This document shows positions 34,579 to 46,089 of a DNA stretch of 64,000 nucleotides, piece after piece (positions within the stretch are counted from its first letter, which is position 1; each line of letters opens with the position of its first letter). The notes under the pieces are model-generated. The model did no database searches and was not told where the DNA came from. It saw only the letters and a program-made list of their open reading frames with translations. A program made the translations under genes and the position numbers. The DNA is from Larix kaempferi (taxonomy: Eukaryota > Streptophyta > Pinopsida > Pinales > Pinaceae): NCBI GenBank assembly GCA_027924585.1, contig BSBM01000370.1, positions 26,221,501-26,285,500 on the forward strand, given 5' to 3'.

Positions 34579-35034
34579 AGTCTTAAATCTGATTTTGATT
34601 TCAAGCAAACATGTAATAGTTATTTTTGGCATAATCTCACCCATGGTGGTTCGAAGGAGAAGACAAAAGACTATATGCACTTTCACAGATTTGATCCTAC
34701 CTCAGCTGATTCGAATCACATGTTCAAGGATCATTCTCATACTGTTGGATTTGTTCTCATCACATTCGATCTGAAGAGCAAGTACAAGCACATGCTTTTT
34801 GAGCATGATCCACTTCTTCCCAAGAAGAAGATACCTCCAGACATATGACCAAGCATTACACATGCTTGAGTTTGGAGCATTTATTTTTATGTGTGCCTTA
34901 CAGTCTATTTTTTGAGGATGGGGTATGTTTCCCATGAAATTTTCCCACTTCCTTGGTTTATTGATTGTTATTATTCATTGTATTGGGTGACCTTTGGTCT
35001 TAGTTACTAGGGCCCATGATGGATTAAGGGGGGG

Positions 35035-35736
35035 TGTTAGGATATTCCTATACTCCATCCTAGTCCCACCAGTATTTTGATCATTTACATTTTCAGTCAT
35101 GCATGCACCTTTAGGGTTTGCATGCATCCCAGTCATCAGTCCAGCACCTAGCCCTCAGTTAGCTAGCCCCCAGGAACTTCTCACTATTCAGTTTTAGCCC
35201 TCCAGTTGCTTAATGCGCCCTTCTTCCTTGATTTGAGGGAGCAACTCGCCCTTCTTCACCTACCAGTCCATTTGTCACTCAGTTACAGTCAGTTATAGTC
35301 AGTTACACTTAGTTACATTGAGTTACACTCAGTTACACCTACCAGAGTTAGTTTGACTGATGATTGACAGTTACTTGAGCATTGATGACTCCACTGATGA
35401 TGATGAAGACTTCCAGTTGCGCTCCGATGATCATGAGGACACCTAGTTGTGCTCCGATGACACTCTGTTGATATTATGATCACTCTGAGAGGCTAATTCG
35501 AATTGCCACCTTAGGCATTCGAATCCTCTCTACCATTGTACTATTTATTTGTCCATACTGTGATTAATTAATTAGTGTGTGTGAAGTATTATTGCTTCTA
35601 TCTGAGTTCTACTGTACCATATTATTCTGTTGCTCATTATACTGTATTGTTCACTCTTCTTCTATTTTCCTGCTTAATCATAATTACTCTTGTGAGGTAT
35701 ACATCATCTCTTAGATTTGCTGTGAGGATTTTCACA
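35035..35736 (+). repeat. 3' LTR of the 2.9-kb element
   Basis: Near-identical to the 5' LTR; differences include C/T near the 5' end (CATTTTCAG), A for G in CAGGAACTTC and G for T in GAATTGCCACC. Followed by the GAATG duplication. Confidence 0.95.
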
Positions 35737-35969
35737 GAATGAAGAATTATTCTCTTCACTTTGGCTTCCTTCTTCCATGAGCGACCAACTGATCTTCCAT
35801 GGAACAAAATTTGAAGCACCATCCAACCCATCACACTCTCTTAGACCAAGAGTAACTTTGCACATCCTAAAAAAGTCTCAATTGCAAAATATCAATAGTA
35901 TTGAAGTAGACGAAATAACCCTTCGAAGGCTAAATGTGCTTATCTCAAACAACCTAAGGTTTGACACTT

Positions 35970-36610
35970 AATGACCTTAATTAGGCCAAGTACTTGTCCT
36001 AGGTAATCACTAACTAAAATACAACTCCCTCTTAGTCAAGAATGATCTCAACTATAATTGCTCTTAAACCATGTTGAAATTTCATTTGCATTGGGAAATT
36101 AATGCAAATTTGAAAATTCACCTCCTTTTGAGAAGGTTCCTCAAATATTAACCTATACTTTTTAGTCTTGAAACTACTATAAATTAATGTGTAAAACAAT
36201 AGTGTAACAAACACAATAATTCACTCATAGTAACCCCAAAATTCATGGCAATTCAAGGAGAAAATATATCAATTATTCCAATGGATTTCCGACCCTCTAG
36301 AGAAACTTCACATGCCGTATCTAAAAACACTTTGTATACAACATATATAACAACATACACGATAAAAATAGATGGTTGAACTATTATATCCAATTTTAGT
36401 GTTAAGTCCCTTAATAATTTTTTCTTAAGTGTGTCAAATCAACAAGACAATTAAGAGCTAGAAATAATCATCTCAAGAAGATAAAACATTGAAATCAAAT
36501 CTGCAATATACATAGTTTGTTGACAGTTGGAAACCTTTTATATATATATATATATATGCTCAATGAATGAAGTGCATACATATCATAGCATCCTCTCAAG
36601 GCTAGGACAA
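35970..36610. other. unassigned AT-rich stretch with (TA)n
   Basis: Between the Copia remnant and the next LTR. No gene recognised. A TA dinucleotide run lies at 36539-36556. Confidence 0.4.
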
Positions 36611-36910
36611 AATCCAGTGTGATATGCCTTGGGGAGGATAATATAGGGTACCTAAGGGGAATATATCATGTAATGCATACATAAATAATGGAATATGTCC
36701 ACTAGGTGGTTTTAAGGAAATAATATAACAATGAGGGTTTATTTGGCATAAGCCTCTAGGAATACTCATGAGGAAGTATAAATACACATGAATATCATTA
36801 TATTGAGTTATATGTGATGAATTGTATTGTAGGAAGCATGGCTTGTGGAGTGATTCATTCTTAAATGAGTATTTTATGGTGTTACCCTACCTTAAGGGTT
36901 TCTCTATATC

Positions 36911-37132
36911 TTTTTTTTTCATTGTTAACGAGGGGAACAATCAACTAGAGCAGGTCTCATACTCATGTGACATGGGGTCGATTCTCATCCACTACCACTA
37001 TACCCCTAGGTGTACCACACAACCGGCAAGCACAATGCATACAGTTAATCAGGGTTCTAACTTGTCACCTCTTTTTATAATGTGTCATATCATTTCACTT
37101 CTCAGCTAGTCGGTCTACACCCCCACGGGAAG
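36911..37132 (-). mobile_element. tRNA-derived SINE, minus strand, with long TSD
   Basis: About 220 bp inserted into the 5' LTR and flanked by the direct repeat GGTTTCTCTATATC (left about 36897-36910, right about 37132-37145). The other LTR of the host element has this sequence once and uninterrupted, which fixes the boundaries. Read on the minus strand it ends in an A-run (T-run at 36911-36919). It has box A-like TAGCTGAGAAGTG near its head (about 37098-37110) and box B-like GTTAGAACCCTGA about 40 bases on, as in tRNA-derived plant SINEs. Confidence 0.82.
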
Positions 37133-37975
37133 GTTTCTCTATATCTTGGTGTTATTCTTATGGTGGATTTATTTTGGTTATTTTTGAAGCATAAGGGTTT
37201 TATATTTTTTGTTGTGATTCAATTTTTAGGTTAAGGATCATTACAAGTGGTATCATATCACTTTCTTGGGCCGAAAAATTGGAAGAAAATTTCCTTTTTG
37301 CAAATTTTTGAAGGGAAAAAGAGGACAGAGGAATTTGGGTCGGTTTTTGGAATTTTTTGTGTAGAATATGAAGAAACCAATTGCATATCTGAGTGACAAT
37401 CACTGAGATACCCAATTTAAAAAAAAATATAATCCAAAATAGAGTTCGGAAAGTGAATTTATCGTTGATTTAAAATCAGTTGTTTTTAGGGTTTTTTTCC
37501 AAGGACAGCTACACAGATTGCAAAGTTGATATTCTTTTATAGAGTGATTAAATTTTAATCCAACCAATTCTATTCAATGCAAAATGACCATGTCATTTCA
37601 TAATTGTGGTCATAATAGAGATTCCAATAAATATTGAGGGAGTTATGTTCATTTTAAATTTGTCACATCAAAAGTAAGTGATTTTCTTCAAAACCCTAGC
37701 TCTACTTTTGGAGTTAGCAAGCAAGATGTTTTTTATAGGAAACTCTAATGGTCCTAGATTTGAAGAATACATCTATTATTGGGAGATAAAAATAACCCTC
37801 TACTTGTAGACATGAATTATATTTTAATCTAACGGAGGACGCAACCATATGGTTCAGGACAATTGAGCCTAAGGCACTATTGAGTTCTTCTAATATAGAA
37901 TTAAAAAAGCTCTTTTAAACAGGTGGTCTCATAAATTGAACAAGGAATACAAGTGGAACACTTGACAAGGGAAAG

Positions 37976-38470
37976 ATGCATAAAATTTCAAATGAAGAAA
38001 CTGAAAAGGTATTTTTTGATAGGTGTCCTAGAATTATGAACAATGATAAAGAATGCATTAAGGGTTTGTTTTCATGTGACAACTTCCTATTACAAGTTCA
38101 TGGATGTATTCAACAAGAGAAGCTCATTGTTTCTATAAACCCTAGTAGCAAACATAATTTTATCAATGTTGATTTGGCTAAAAGATTGAAAGTTCCTGCA
38201 AAGTATATTCAAAGCACATAGGTTAATGGTAAGACTATTCAAGTTTTTAAAGATTTGAAGATTACCATAGATAAATATGTGTTGCATTCAGATTTTTATG
38301 CTATAGATATGGATGATGTGGATATTCTTTTGGGATATCCTTGGATGGACTTAGTTGGTATAGTTAATATTAATGTGCAAAAGAAGTATTTGAAGCTTAA
38401 ATACAAGAAAAAGAAAATCACCTTGCAGGATATTTCTCTTACTAAACAAAAACAACCTGGGGGCACATGA
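37976..38470 (+). pseudogene. Ty3/Gypsy-like aspartic protease remnant
   Basis: Two overlapping open frames (37976-38221 and 38255-38470) give, with a stop between them, a retropepsin-like region: LIVSINPSSKHNFINVDLA, then KITIDKYVLHSDFYAIDMDD, DILLGYPWMDLVG and NVQKKYLKLKYKKKKI. The second half is the conserved C-terminal part of Ty3/Gypsy proteases (consensus DVILGMPWL). The catalytic D-S/T-G is replaced by NPSS in the first motif. No polymerase follows. Confidence 0.65.
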
Positions 38471-39369
38471 AGAAATCCTTGCAAGTAAAATAGTTGAATT
38501 TTCTACAAATGTGAGAGATGCAAAATCCGAGCTTCAATTAAAAGAAGAAAAGCTATAGAATCACATGAAGAAATTCCCTGAGAAGGAGATAAACAAGATA
38601 AAAATGTTAAGGAGCTACATGACCCCAAGGAACAAGAAGTTCAAGAGTCAAAGAAAGAAGAACAAATAGCTAAGGTTGTATTCTATTGGCACCCACACCA
38701 CCATGAAAAACAACATTCATCAAGGAAAGGTCATGAGCATCAATGAACTTACTATGGACCATCATGGAACTATAAGGGCACCTAGTATGGAGGCACATGG
38801 AGAAATAAAAGCAATACATTGAGACACCAAAATAGTAGAGCAACATCATGGAACCAAAGGAACCATAATCAAGATCGACAAAGTGACAAGCAAGCAATTA
38901 GACCGTGTATCCACATTTCACTTGGATGGATGGATGCTCGTGCTTGTTACCATTTGACTACTATTCTTAGTAGATCTTATTATTTGAATTCCATTCATGT
39001 TTCAAGGATAAAACATATTTCAAGGCAGATGGAATGTAATATACCTGGGGGATGATAGTGTGAGGTACCTAAGGAAATACCCAAGGGAAATATATCATGT
39101 ACCGTGTATCTAAGAGAGAATAATTAATGTGACGTGGCCACAAATAATGGAATAGGCCCACTAGGTGGTTTTAAGGAAATAATATAATAATGGGGGGTTA
39201 TTTGGCATAAGCCCCTAGGAATATTCATAAAAAAATATAAATGCACATTAGTATCATTGTACTAAAGCATGTGTGATGGATTGAACCCTACCTTAAGGGT
39301 TTCTCTATATCTTGATGTTATTCTTATGGTGAATATCATTTGGTTATTTCTAAAGTATAAGGGTTAGAC

Positions 39370-40590
39370 AACAAACCTTAGTTAGGGTTAGACAATAAAC
39401 CTTAGCTCCTCCAAGTGCAAAAATCCCTCCAACATTATCTCCAAGGAAAGACGCCCTTCTCTTCTTCTTCTTCCCCAAATACATCCAAGGGTTTTGAAAC
39501 CCTAATCTATAGTCTATAAGGGATTAAAACCTAGCCCTAGAATCCAAGATGCCCCAAGAGACCAAGGAACCATAGCGTCCAAGAGAGAGATCAAATATAT
39601 AAATAATAATCTCAAGAGAGAGAAATCGTCCACCTCCTCCTCATATGCTCCATTATGGTTTCCTCGTGAACCCTAGTGCATGATCAACTTAATCGTTATA
39701 AGCAAGAATACTAAATATAAATAACCCACACATAACTGAAGCACTCCACTCTTAAAGTACAAATGTCAAGCTTCGATTACAATGTTGCACACAATAGTGA
39801 CCTAAGGTGATGTAGCTATGCAAGGCAAGTCCACACCACTCCATCATGATCCTCCACAAACTCCATCCAGCCTCAGAAGCCAATTACTCCACTGGGACAA
39901 CTACCCCCCTGCAAGAACACCATCAAATTCCTAGGAATCCTAAGCCATCTCCAATCTTGCAAACAAAAAATGAATCTGCCAAATTCCATCTAGGGCTTGT
40001 AGCCCTCCTCCACAATGCACAATGCTCCTCATCATATCGTGTAGGGCATTCTTCCACCAGGTGAATCCTCCATGTGGCTATCATGTAGGTGGTCCACCAT
40101 CCAAACAAGAGGTCTCAAACATCCAAGCAAAGAACACTAAGACAATGATTATCTAAGGTCTAGCATCCTCTAAGCAAGCTATCATTAATGTGCATATCCA
40201 TCACATACCATCTCCCATGCTACAATCCATCTTAGACCATCCAGGAGTTGATCATATACCATGTATTCAAAATGTCATAAAGCACTTCAAACATGGTGTA
40301 AACACTTTCAAAGCAGCCTAAAAATCTAACATGATTAAGTAAATTACAAAGAACCTTTTAAAGCTTTGTTCAATATAGTTACATAAAATAATAGAACATT
40401 TTAAAGACTAAGTTTATCTAATTATTCACCCTTTGTAATGCATTAGTTGTGGTTTTAATATCTATGCATTATAAGTATTATGTATGGAACTATTTTTTTT
40501 ATATGATATTTGTTACAATGACATATCATCGTAAGCATATCATATCATCATATGATATGATATTTGTGGTTTTTGCGCCGAGAGACGCTC
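39370..40590. other. unassigned, moderately C-rich
   Basis: No gene recognised. A duplicated phrase GGGTTAGACAAYAAACCTTAG occurs at about 39362-39404. The region 39420-40300 is C-rich and may be LTR-derived, but no ends were found. Confidence 0.35.
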
Positions 40591-40596
40591 TACAGC

Positions 40597-40918
40597 CCAG
40601 TATGAGGGAGATCTTGTTAGTCGAGTGTATGTCGATATTGTCAGCCATAAATAACATTTGTATGAGGGAGATCTTGTAAGTCAAGTGTTTGTCGATATTG
40701 TCGGCCATAAATAACAAAGTAAACAAAAAAGAATAATACAAAGTAAAAAGTAATAAATATTATGTTGGCCATAAACAAAAAAGAGTAATACAAAGTAAAA
40801 AGTAAATATGAGATTTTAGAGTGTTTGTCGAGTAACAAAATAATACAAAGTAAAAAGTAATAAATATTATGTCAGCCATAAACAAAAAAGAATAATACAA
40901 AGTAAAAAGTAAATATGC
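40597..40918 (+). repeat. short tandem and interspersed repeats
   Basis: TATGAGGGAGATCTTGT starts at 40601 and 40661 (60-bp period). Next, a unit with AATACAAAGTAAAAAGTAA and GCCATAAACAAAAAAG is repeated several times up to 40918. AT-rich and non-coding. Confidence 0.8.
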
Positions 40919-40945
40919 CACTTAAACTAGAGACTTTAGAGCTTA

Positions 40946-41025
40946 AGATTAGGTGGCCCCGGTATTGCACTCAGGGAGAGGTTTGCACCTCGGGAGATTT
41001 GATCCCTCTTGGCGCTTGATAGAGC
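40946..41025 (+). mobile_element. tRNA-derived SINE head (candidate)
   Basis: GGTGGCCCCGGTATTGCAC (about 40951) resembles box A of Au-type plant SINEs, and GAGATTTGATCCCTC (about 40997-41011) resembles box B at the right distance. The segment is GC-rich in an AT-rich setting. TSD not resolved. Confidence 0.5.
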
Positions 41026-41029
41026 CGAT

Positions 41030-42040
41030 CTATGCTAGTATTAAATATAGTCATTAATTCTTGAAAAACCTTATTATTAATTTGGAATAAAATCTTACTC
41101 ATATATCTCTGTGTTGTTATTTGTATAACATAAACTTATATATATATATATATATAATCAATTTTACCATAAAGGATCACAATATGAACCGATATATCAA
41201 TTTTATCATAATTGAGAAAGTTAATTTTAATTTAGTAAACCCTTGAATGAGTTTGAAGTCGGCATATCCATAAATTGTGATAAATAAAGTGTAACGTTGG
41301 ATATCAACAATTTTTTTGGAAAGTCCATTTCTATTAATTTTTTTCATTATCACTTTATTTCTAAAATTTATATTATTATTAACCTGCAAAATCCTAAAAT
41401 AAAAATAAGAACAAATCTCATATAAATATAAATAAATAGTAGTTTAACCTTAATAATACTAAAATCACAAAAATCACATAAACAAGAAAAAGAGATTCTT
41501 TGTGTATATAAAACAAACATAATCTTTGTATGTATAAAATATTATTTATTTTCGAGTAGAACGTTTTGGAAAATCCTTCGATATTTCTATTATTTTCAAT
41601 GATGATAGTGAAGGTAAACCCATTTCCTCAATGGAAGTCTGCAATATCTGCAAAGGCAATCTCAGCCAAACCGACAGCTGAAGATGACATCTCATTACAG
41701 CTACATTGCAAGTTTCCTACATTGGAAGTTTGCAATGTCAATGCCAAGGGGTTAAAATCCATAGGTTATCGATCCCAAGAAATGAAATCTTTCCCTTTGG
41801 AAGTGCTAATTTCTTATTTCATGTACATTTGCAGCCACATGAAAAACACTAGTAATTTATTTTGCCTTCCACTTTCTGCACCTTACTTAGTAAGGGTGGA
41901 TTCTGTCATTCATGGATGAGTATTTGTCCTCTGAATGAGAAACATGTTTACAGAATACAAGAAGGTACAATTTGGAAGGAATATTTGGGTTGAGAAGCAA
42001 ATGGATGGAATTCTGTCTAAATATAGAGGGTACTTGGATT
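41030..42040. other. unassigned AT-rich stretch
   Basis: Contains a TA dinucleotide run at 41137-41155. An ORF at 41566-41919 (+, 117 codons) has no domain and is not shared with the other copy of the duplication. Confidence 0.35.
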
Positions 42041-42206
42041 TTATCTTCAAAGAGATCTCTGTTTCAAAAAAATTCCCATTGTAGAATCCTTTTAGCGCAA
42101 ATAAGCACTCTAATTTTTCAGAGAATTCCCTTGGAGCGCCTTGAAGATGCTCAGAAAATACAGACTGATGAAATCTGGGTGGACAAAAATGGGATCAGTT
42201 GTACTA

Positions 42207-45200
42207 TTAATTGTCCAAAAAACTTCTCACGCCCCTTTCCTCTATAAGTGAGATGGACTTCTGTGGGCTGTCTTTGATTTTCTTCGTTTGGATGTCTTTA
42301 ACTTTATAAGGTTTCTGGGCACTGAACAGTGCATTATTTTCTAGAAGTCTCATCTCGATGGCTGGTTTGACAATCGGTGTGACCAGTGCACTCTGAAGCT
42401 TTGCAATAGCAGGCATCATCCTCTTAGCTGAACGCTGCAGTCCAGTCTAAACATATCAACAATAAACAATAAGAGAATAAGACAGTTAGCAACACATTTC
42501 AGTTCACAGAAATAAAAGCTGTGTTAAATAAATAAATATGTTTGCATATAGTCTTACCATTTCAGCTGAGGTACAAGCATCTGATGACGAAAATAGTTGC
42601 AGCCCCATCTATTCATATCTTGCAGGCCCATCTCAGTAGGCAGCGTTTCACCTCATTAGGCAGCATTTCAGTTGGTTCTTTGCATCTTTTGGAAATGGAA
42701 GATTTTCAACACCACATTCTAGTGATATTAATGGAGCTTTGATTTTCATATTTTGGCCATCTTTGACATGAGATGGCTTCTCAGCACGGACTGGACCAAT
42801 AATTTTGAGATGTCTCTTCTTTTTAGCCGGTTCAACAATAGGTGTGGCCAATGACATATGAGGTACTGTGGAAGCTGTCGTTATCCTTGTAGCTGAAGGT
42901 TGTAGTTCAGTCTGAACATATCAACATAGGAGATTAAAATTGTTAGTATCCTATTCCAGTCAACAGAATTAAAGGTTGTCTGGAACAATGAGATAAATAT
43001 GTTTGCAACATTGCATGAAGTCTTACCATTTCAGGCAAGGTACAGTCATTTATTGACAACAATGGTTGCATCCCAGTTAATTCATTTCTTGCATGTTCGT
43101 TTTCAATAGCTAGTGCTTTAGTTGGTTCTTTGGTTGTTTTGGAAACGGAAATATTTCTAGCTACAAATTCTGGGGATACCCATGGATCTGCTTTGATTTT
43201 CCTATTTCTGTCATCTTTAACTTTAGATGGCTTTCGAGCACTGGCTACCACTTGTCCATTATTTTCAAGACGTCTCTTCTTGTTAGCTGGTTCAACAGTG
43301 GGTGTGACCAATGAGCTATGAGGCACTTTGGAACCTGGCATTGTCATTATAGCTGAAGGCTGTAGTCTAGTCTGATCATCATAAGAGAATTAAAACAGTT
43401 AGCATCTCATTCTGGTAAAACAAAATTAAAGGTTGTGTGAAACAATTAGATAAATATGTCTGCATGAAGTCTTACCATTTCCGATAAGGTACGGTCATAT
43501 GTTGATGAAAAAGTCTGCATCCCAGTCAATTCATGTCTTCTAGACTTGTCTCCAATAGCCATCGCTTCAGCTGGTTCTTTGTTTTTTTTGGAAATGGTAA
43601 TGCTTTTAGCACTGTATTCTGGGAATATCAATAGATCTGTTTTGATTTTCTTTTTTTTGCCGTCTTTAACTTTAGATGGTTTCTGAGCACTGACTAGCCC
43701 ATTATTGTCAAGATCTCTCTTCTTGTTAGATTGTGTAAGAGCAGGTGTAACAGATAAACTATGATGCACTGTGAAAGCTGGCGTTATCCTCATAGGTGAA
43801 AACTGTAGTCCAGTCTGAACATATCAACACAAGAATCAACACACGAATAGAACAGTTAGCATCACATTCCAGTGAACAGAATAAAGGATGTGTTAAATAA
43901 TTACATAAAATATGTTTGCATGATGTCTTACCATTTCAGGGGAGGTATGGTGATCTGTTGACATCAACGGTTGTAGACCAGCCAATTCACATCTTATAGG
44001 CTCATCTTCAATAGCCGACAATTTAGTTGGTTCATTGGGTTTTCTGTAAACTGAAGGAACTTTAGCACCAGACTCCGAGAATACTGATGGATTGACAGGC
44101 TCCTCGCAATTTTTTTCTTTAAACATTTGGTATTTGCCACGCAAAAATCTGTAAATCCAGCATCATTTATCGTTTGATTAGAACACATTTGAAAACCCTT
44201 AAATCAATTGTCAAAAGTAACATCCGTGAAAGAAAACGGAAGAGACTTTTTGCACATCAATCCACCACTACAAGCTTGCCCATGTTTTTGCATATAATGA
44301 TTTCAATGACTGGGGCACTCTTTACATCACTTTTACTGAAAGATCCACCGCAATTACTCAAACAAAATGGGTTGGCAGGGAGGGGAATGATGAAATCCTA
44401 TTAGTCCATTTCTGTTTGAAAGCCCTTTACTTACAGGGTGAGAAAACTGAAGAGACTTTTTGCACATCAATCCACCACTACAAGCTTGCCTGTGTTTTTG
44501 CATATAATGATCAATGACCGATGCACTCTTTAAATCACTTTTTATTGAAAGATCCACCACAATTACTCAAACAAAAGGGGTTGGCAGGGAGGAGAATGAT
44601 GAAATCCTATTAGTCCATTTCTGTTTGAAAGTCCTATACTTACAGGGTGAGAAAACTGAAGAGACTTTTTGCACATCAATCCACCACTACACTCTTGCCC
44701 ATGTTTTTGCATATAATGATCAATGACCTAGGCACTCTTTAAATCACTTTTAACTGAAAGATCCACCACAATTACTCAAACAAAAGGGGTTGGCAGGGAG
44801 GGGAATGATGAAATCCTATTGGTCCATTTCTGTTTGAAAGCCCTATACTTACAGGGTGAGAAAACTGAGAGACTTTTTGCACATCAATCCACCACTACAC
44901 TCTTGCCCATGTTTTTGCATATAATGATCAATGACCTGGGCTCTCTTTAAATCACTTTTTACTAAAAGATCCACCACAATTACTCAAACAAAAGGGGTTG
45001 GCAGGGAGGGGAATGATGAAATCCTATTAGTCCATTTCTGTTTGAAAGCCCTATACTTACAGGGTGAGAAAATTGAAGAGACTTTTTGCACATCAATCCA
45101 CCACTACACTCTTGCCCATGTTTTTGCATATAATGATCAATGACCTAGGCACTCTTTAAATCACTTTTTACTGAAACATCCACCACAATTACTAAAACAA

Positions 45201-46089
45201 AAGGGGTTGGCAGGGAGGCGAATGATGAAATTCTATTAGTCCATTTCTGTTTGAAATCCCTATACTTACAGGGTGAAAACTGAAGACACTTTTTGCACAT
45301 CAATCCACCACTACACTCTTGCCCATGTTTTTGCATATAATGATCAATGACCTAGGCACTCTTTAAATCACTTTTTACTGAAAGATCCACCACAATTACT
45401 CAAACAAAAGGGGTTGGCAGGGAGGGGAATGATGAAATCCTATTAGTCCAATTCTGTTTGAAAGCCTTATACTTACAGGGTGAGAAAACTGAAGAGCCTT
45501 TTTACACATCAATCCACCACTACACTCTTGCCCATGTTTTTGCATATAATGATCAATGACCTAGGCACTCTTTAAATCACTTTTTACTGAAAGATCCACC
45601 ACAATTACTCAAACGAAAAGGGTTGGCAGGGAGGGCAATGATAAAAACCTATTAGTCCATTTCTGTTTGAAAGCCCTATACTTACAGGGTGAGGATGATT
45701 ACAGGGTGATGATGAACCCTAATAGACTAAACAATAAGACCTCTGTACTCCAAAGCCTAATGCTCAATTTTTTTTGCAAAATTTAGTCTGCATTCAACAC
45801 CTTCCCTTCACTAGAACACCATGATACTAAAGAAAACCATAATTCCCAAAACTAAAGCACACACCATTTCAGTAACAACAGAGTTTCTTGATATTTTTAG
45901 TCACAGCAACAAACAAACCACCCACAATTAAATTCTTGGAACCCCAAATCCATTGATGTCCTGCACTATATCAACAGATGCCCTAACCCTTTTCAACAGC
46001 ATAGAACACATAAAAAAATACCATCCAAAGAAAAGACCCACTCACCTGACTTCTGCCCGCAACCTCTTCATGTTATCGTTGTTTCTGCA
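42207..46089 (-). pseudogene. second copy of the modular-exon gene, promoterless
   Basis: Exons by match to copy 1 and splice signals: partial exon 2 (46046-46089, RLRAEVR); 43932-44148 (FLRGKYQMFKEKN... ending SPEM); 43476-43814; 43027-43371; 42558-42911; terminal 42207-42446 with TAA (VKPAIEMRLLENN, ending FLDN). Donors GTAAGAC and acceptors CAG/TAG are mostly kept. The exon 42558-42911 has an added segment with frame change near 42640 and an in-frame TAG where copy 1 has TCT (S). Together with the missing exon 1 and promoter this indicates a pseudogene, though exons 43027-43814 remain open and the module sequence is well conserved. Function of the family unknown. Confidence 0.72.
44222..45705 (+). 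repeat. 209-bp tandem array, seven units
   Basis: The phrase GCACATCAATCCACCACTAC (ACACATC in the last) starts at 44252, 44462, 44671, 44879, 45088, 45295 and 45504, a period of 207-210 bp. Each unit continues with GCCCATGTTTTTGCATATAATGA and AAAGGGGTTGGCAGGGAGG. Copy 1 of the segmental duplication has just one such unit (about 25870-26050), so the array expanded after duplication. Open frames of 70 codons within units are a by-product of the repeat. It sits in the exon 2/3 intron of the pseudogene. Confidence 0.95.

Larger units (their letters stand above)
32831..35736 (+). mobile_element. young non-autonomous Copia-related LTR element (2906 bp)
   Basis: LTRs 32831-33532 and 35035-35736, each 702 bp, start TGTTAGGATATTCC and end TTTTCACA. 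I count about nine substitutions between them (roughly 1.3%) and no length change. The target-site duplication GAATG (32826-32830 and 35737-35741) is perfect. The primer site TGGTATCATAGC follows the 5' LTR at 33533; a polypurine tract (ATTAAGGGGGGG) precedes the 3' LTR. The internal region is only 1.5 kb and has no protease, integrase, RT or RNase H. The LTRs and the sequence before the 3' LTR (GTGACCTTTGGTCTTAG) are related to the Copia at 50981-58486, so this is probably its non-autonomous partner. Confidence 0.95.
31990..35960 (-). pseudogene. decayed Copia gag-protease remnant, split by a younger LTR element
   Basis: On the minus strand, a gag N-terminal part (NFVPWKI-like, about 35760-35840) continues, after the 32831-35736 insertion, into gag motifs LTTIGTKVEDQEIVSI (about 32600-32660), a zinc-knuckle-like CHEM-NYARQC (about 32415-32450), and protease-region motifs ESGALRHMTFDRSLFSW and GDDATYPMRGFGSISL (32110-32260). 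The protease catalytic D has become E. Frameshifts and stops are frequent. The two parts are separated exactly at the duplicated GAATG of the insertion, so they were one gene. Confidence 0.8.
36618..39368 (+). mobile_element. protease-only, Ty3-type LTR element
   Basis: The segments at about 36618-37245 and 39035-39368 are direct repeats (shared blocks include CCACTAGGTGGTTTTAAGGAAATAATATAA and TACCTTAAGGGTTTCTCTATATCTT in part). The 5' copy is followed by TGGTATCATATC at 37248, a primer-site match two bases after the terminal CA. The 5' copy is enlarged by a SINE insertion; the 3' copy loses similarity at about 39368. The interior carries only a protease-like ORF pair. No RT, RNase H or integrase. 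The exact 5' end is uncertain by about 20 bases, and no TSD was resolved. Confidence 0.75.

Noticed and set aside
41972-42247. Plus-strand ORF with TDEIWVDKNGISCTINCPK
   Set aside because: It lies antisense to the terminal exon and 3' flank of the duplicated gene; the same stretch in copy 1 (23.4 kb) is frameshifted, so conservation does not support it.
44354-45336. Repeated 60-70-codon ORFs on both strands
   Set aside because: By-products of the 209-bp tandem units, which are non-coding intron sequence in the gene copy at 23-27 kb.
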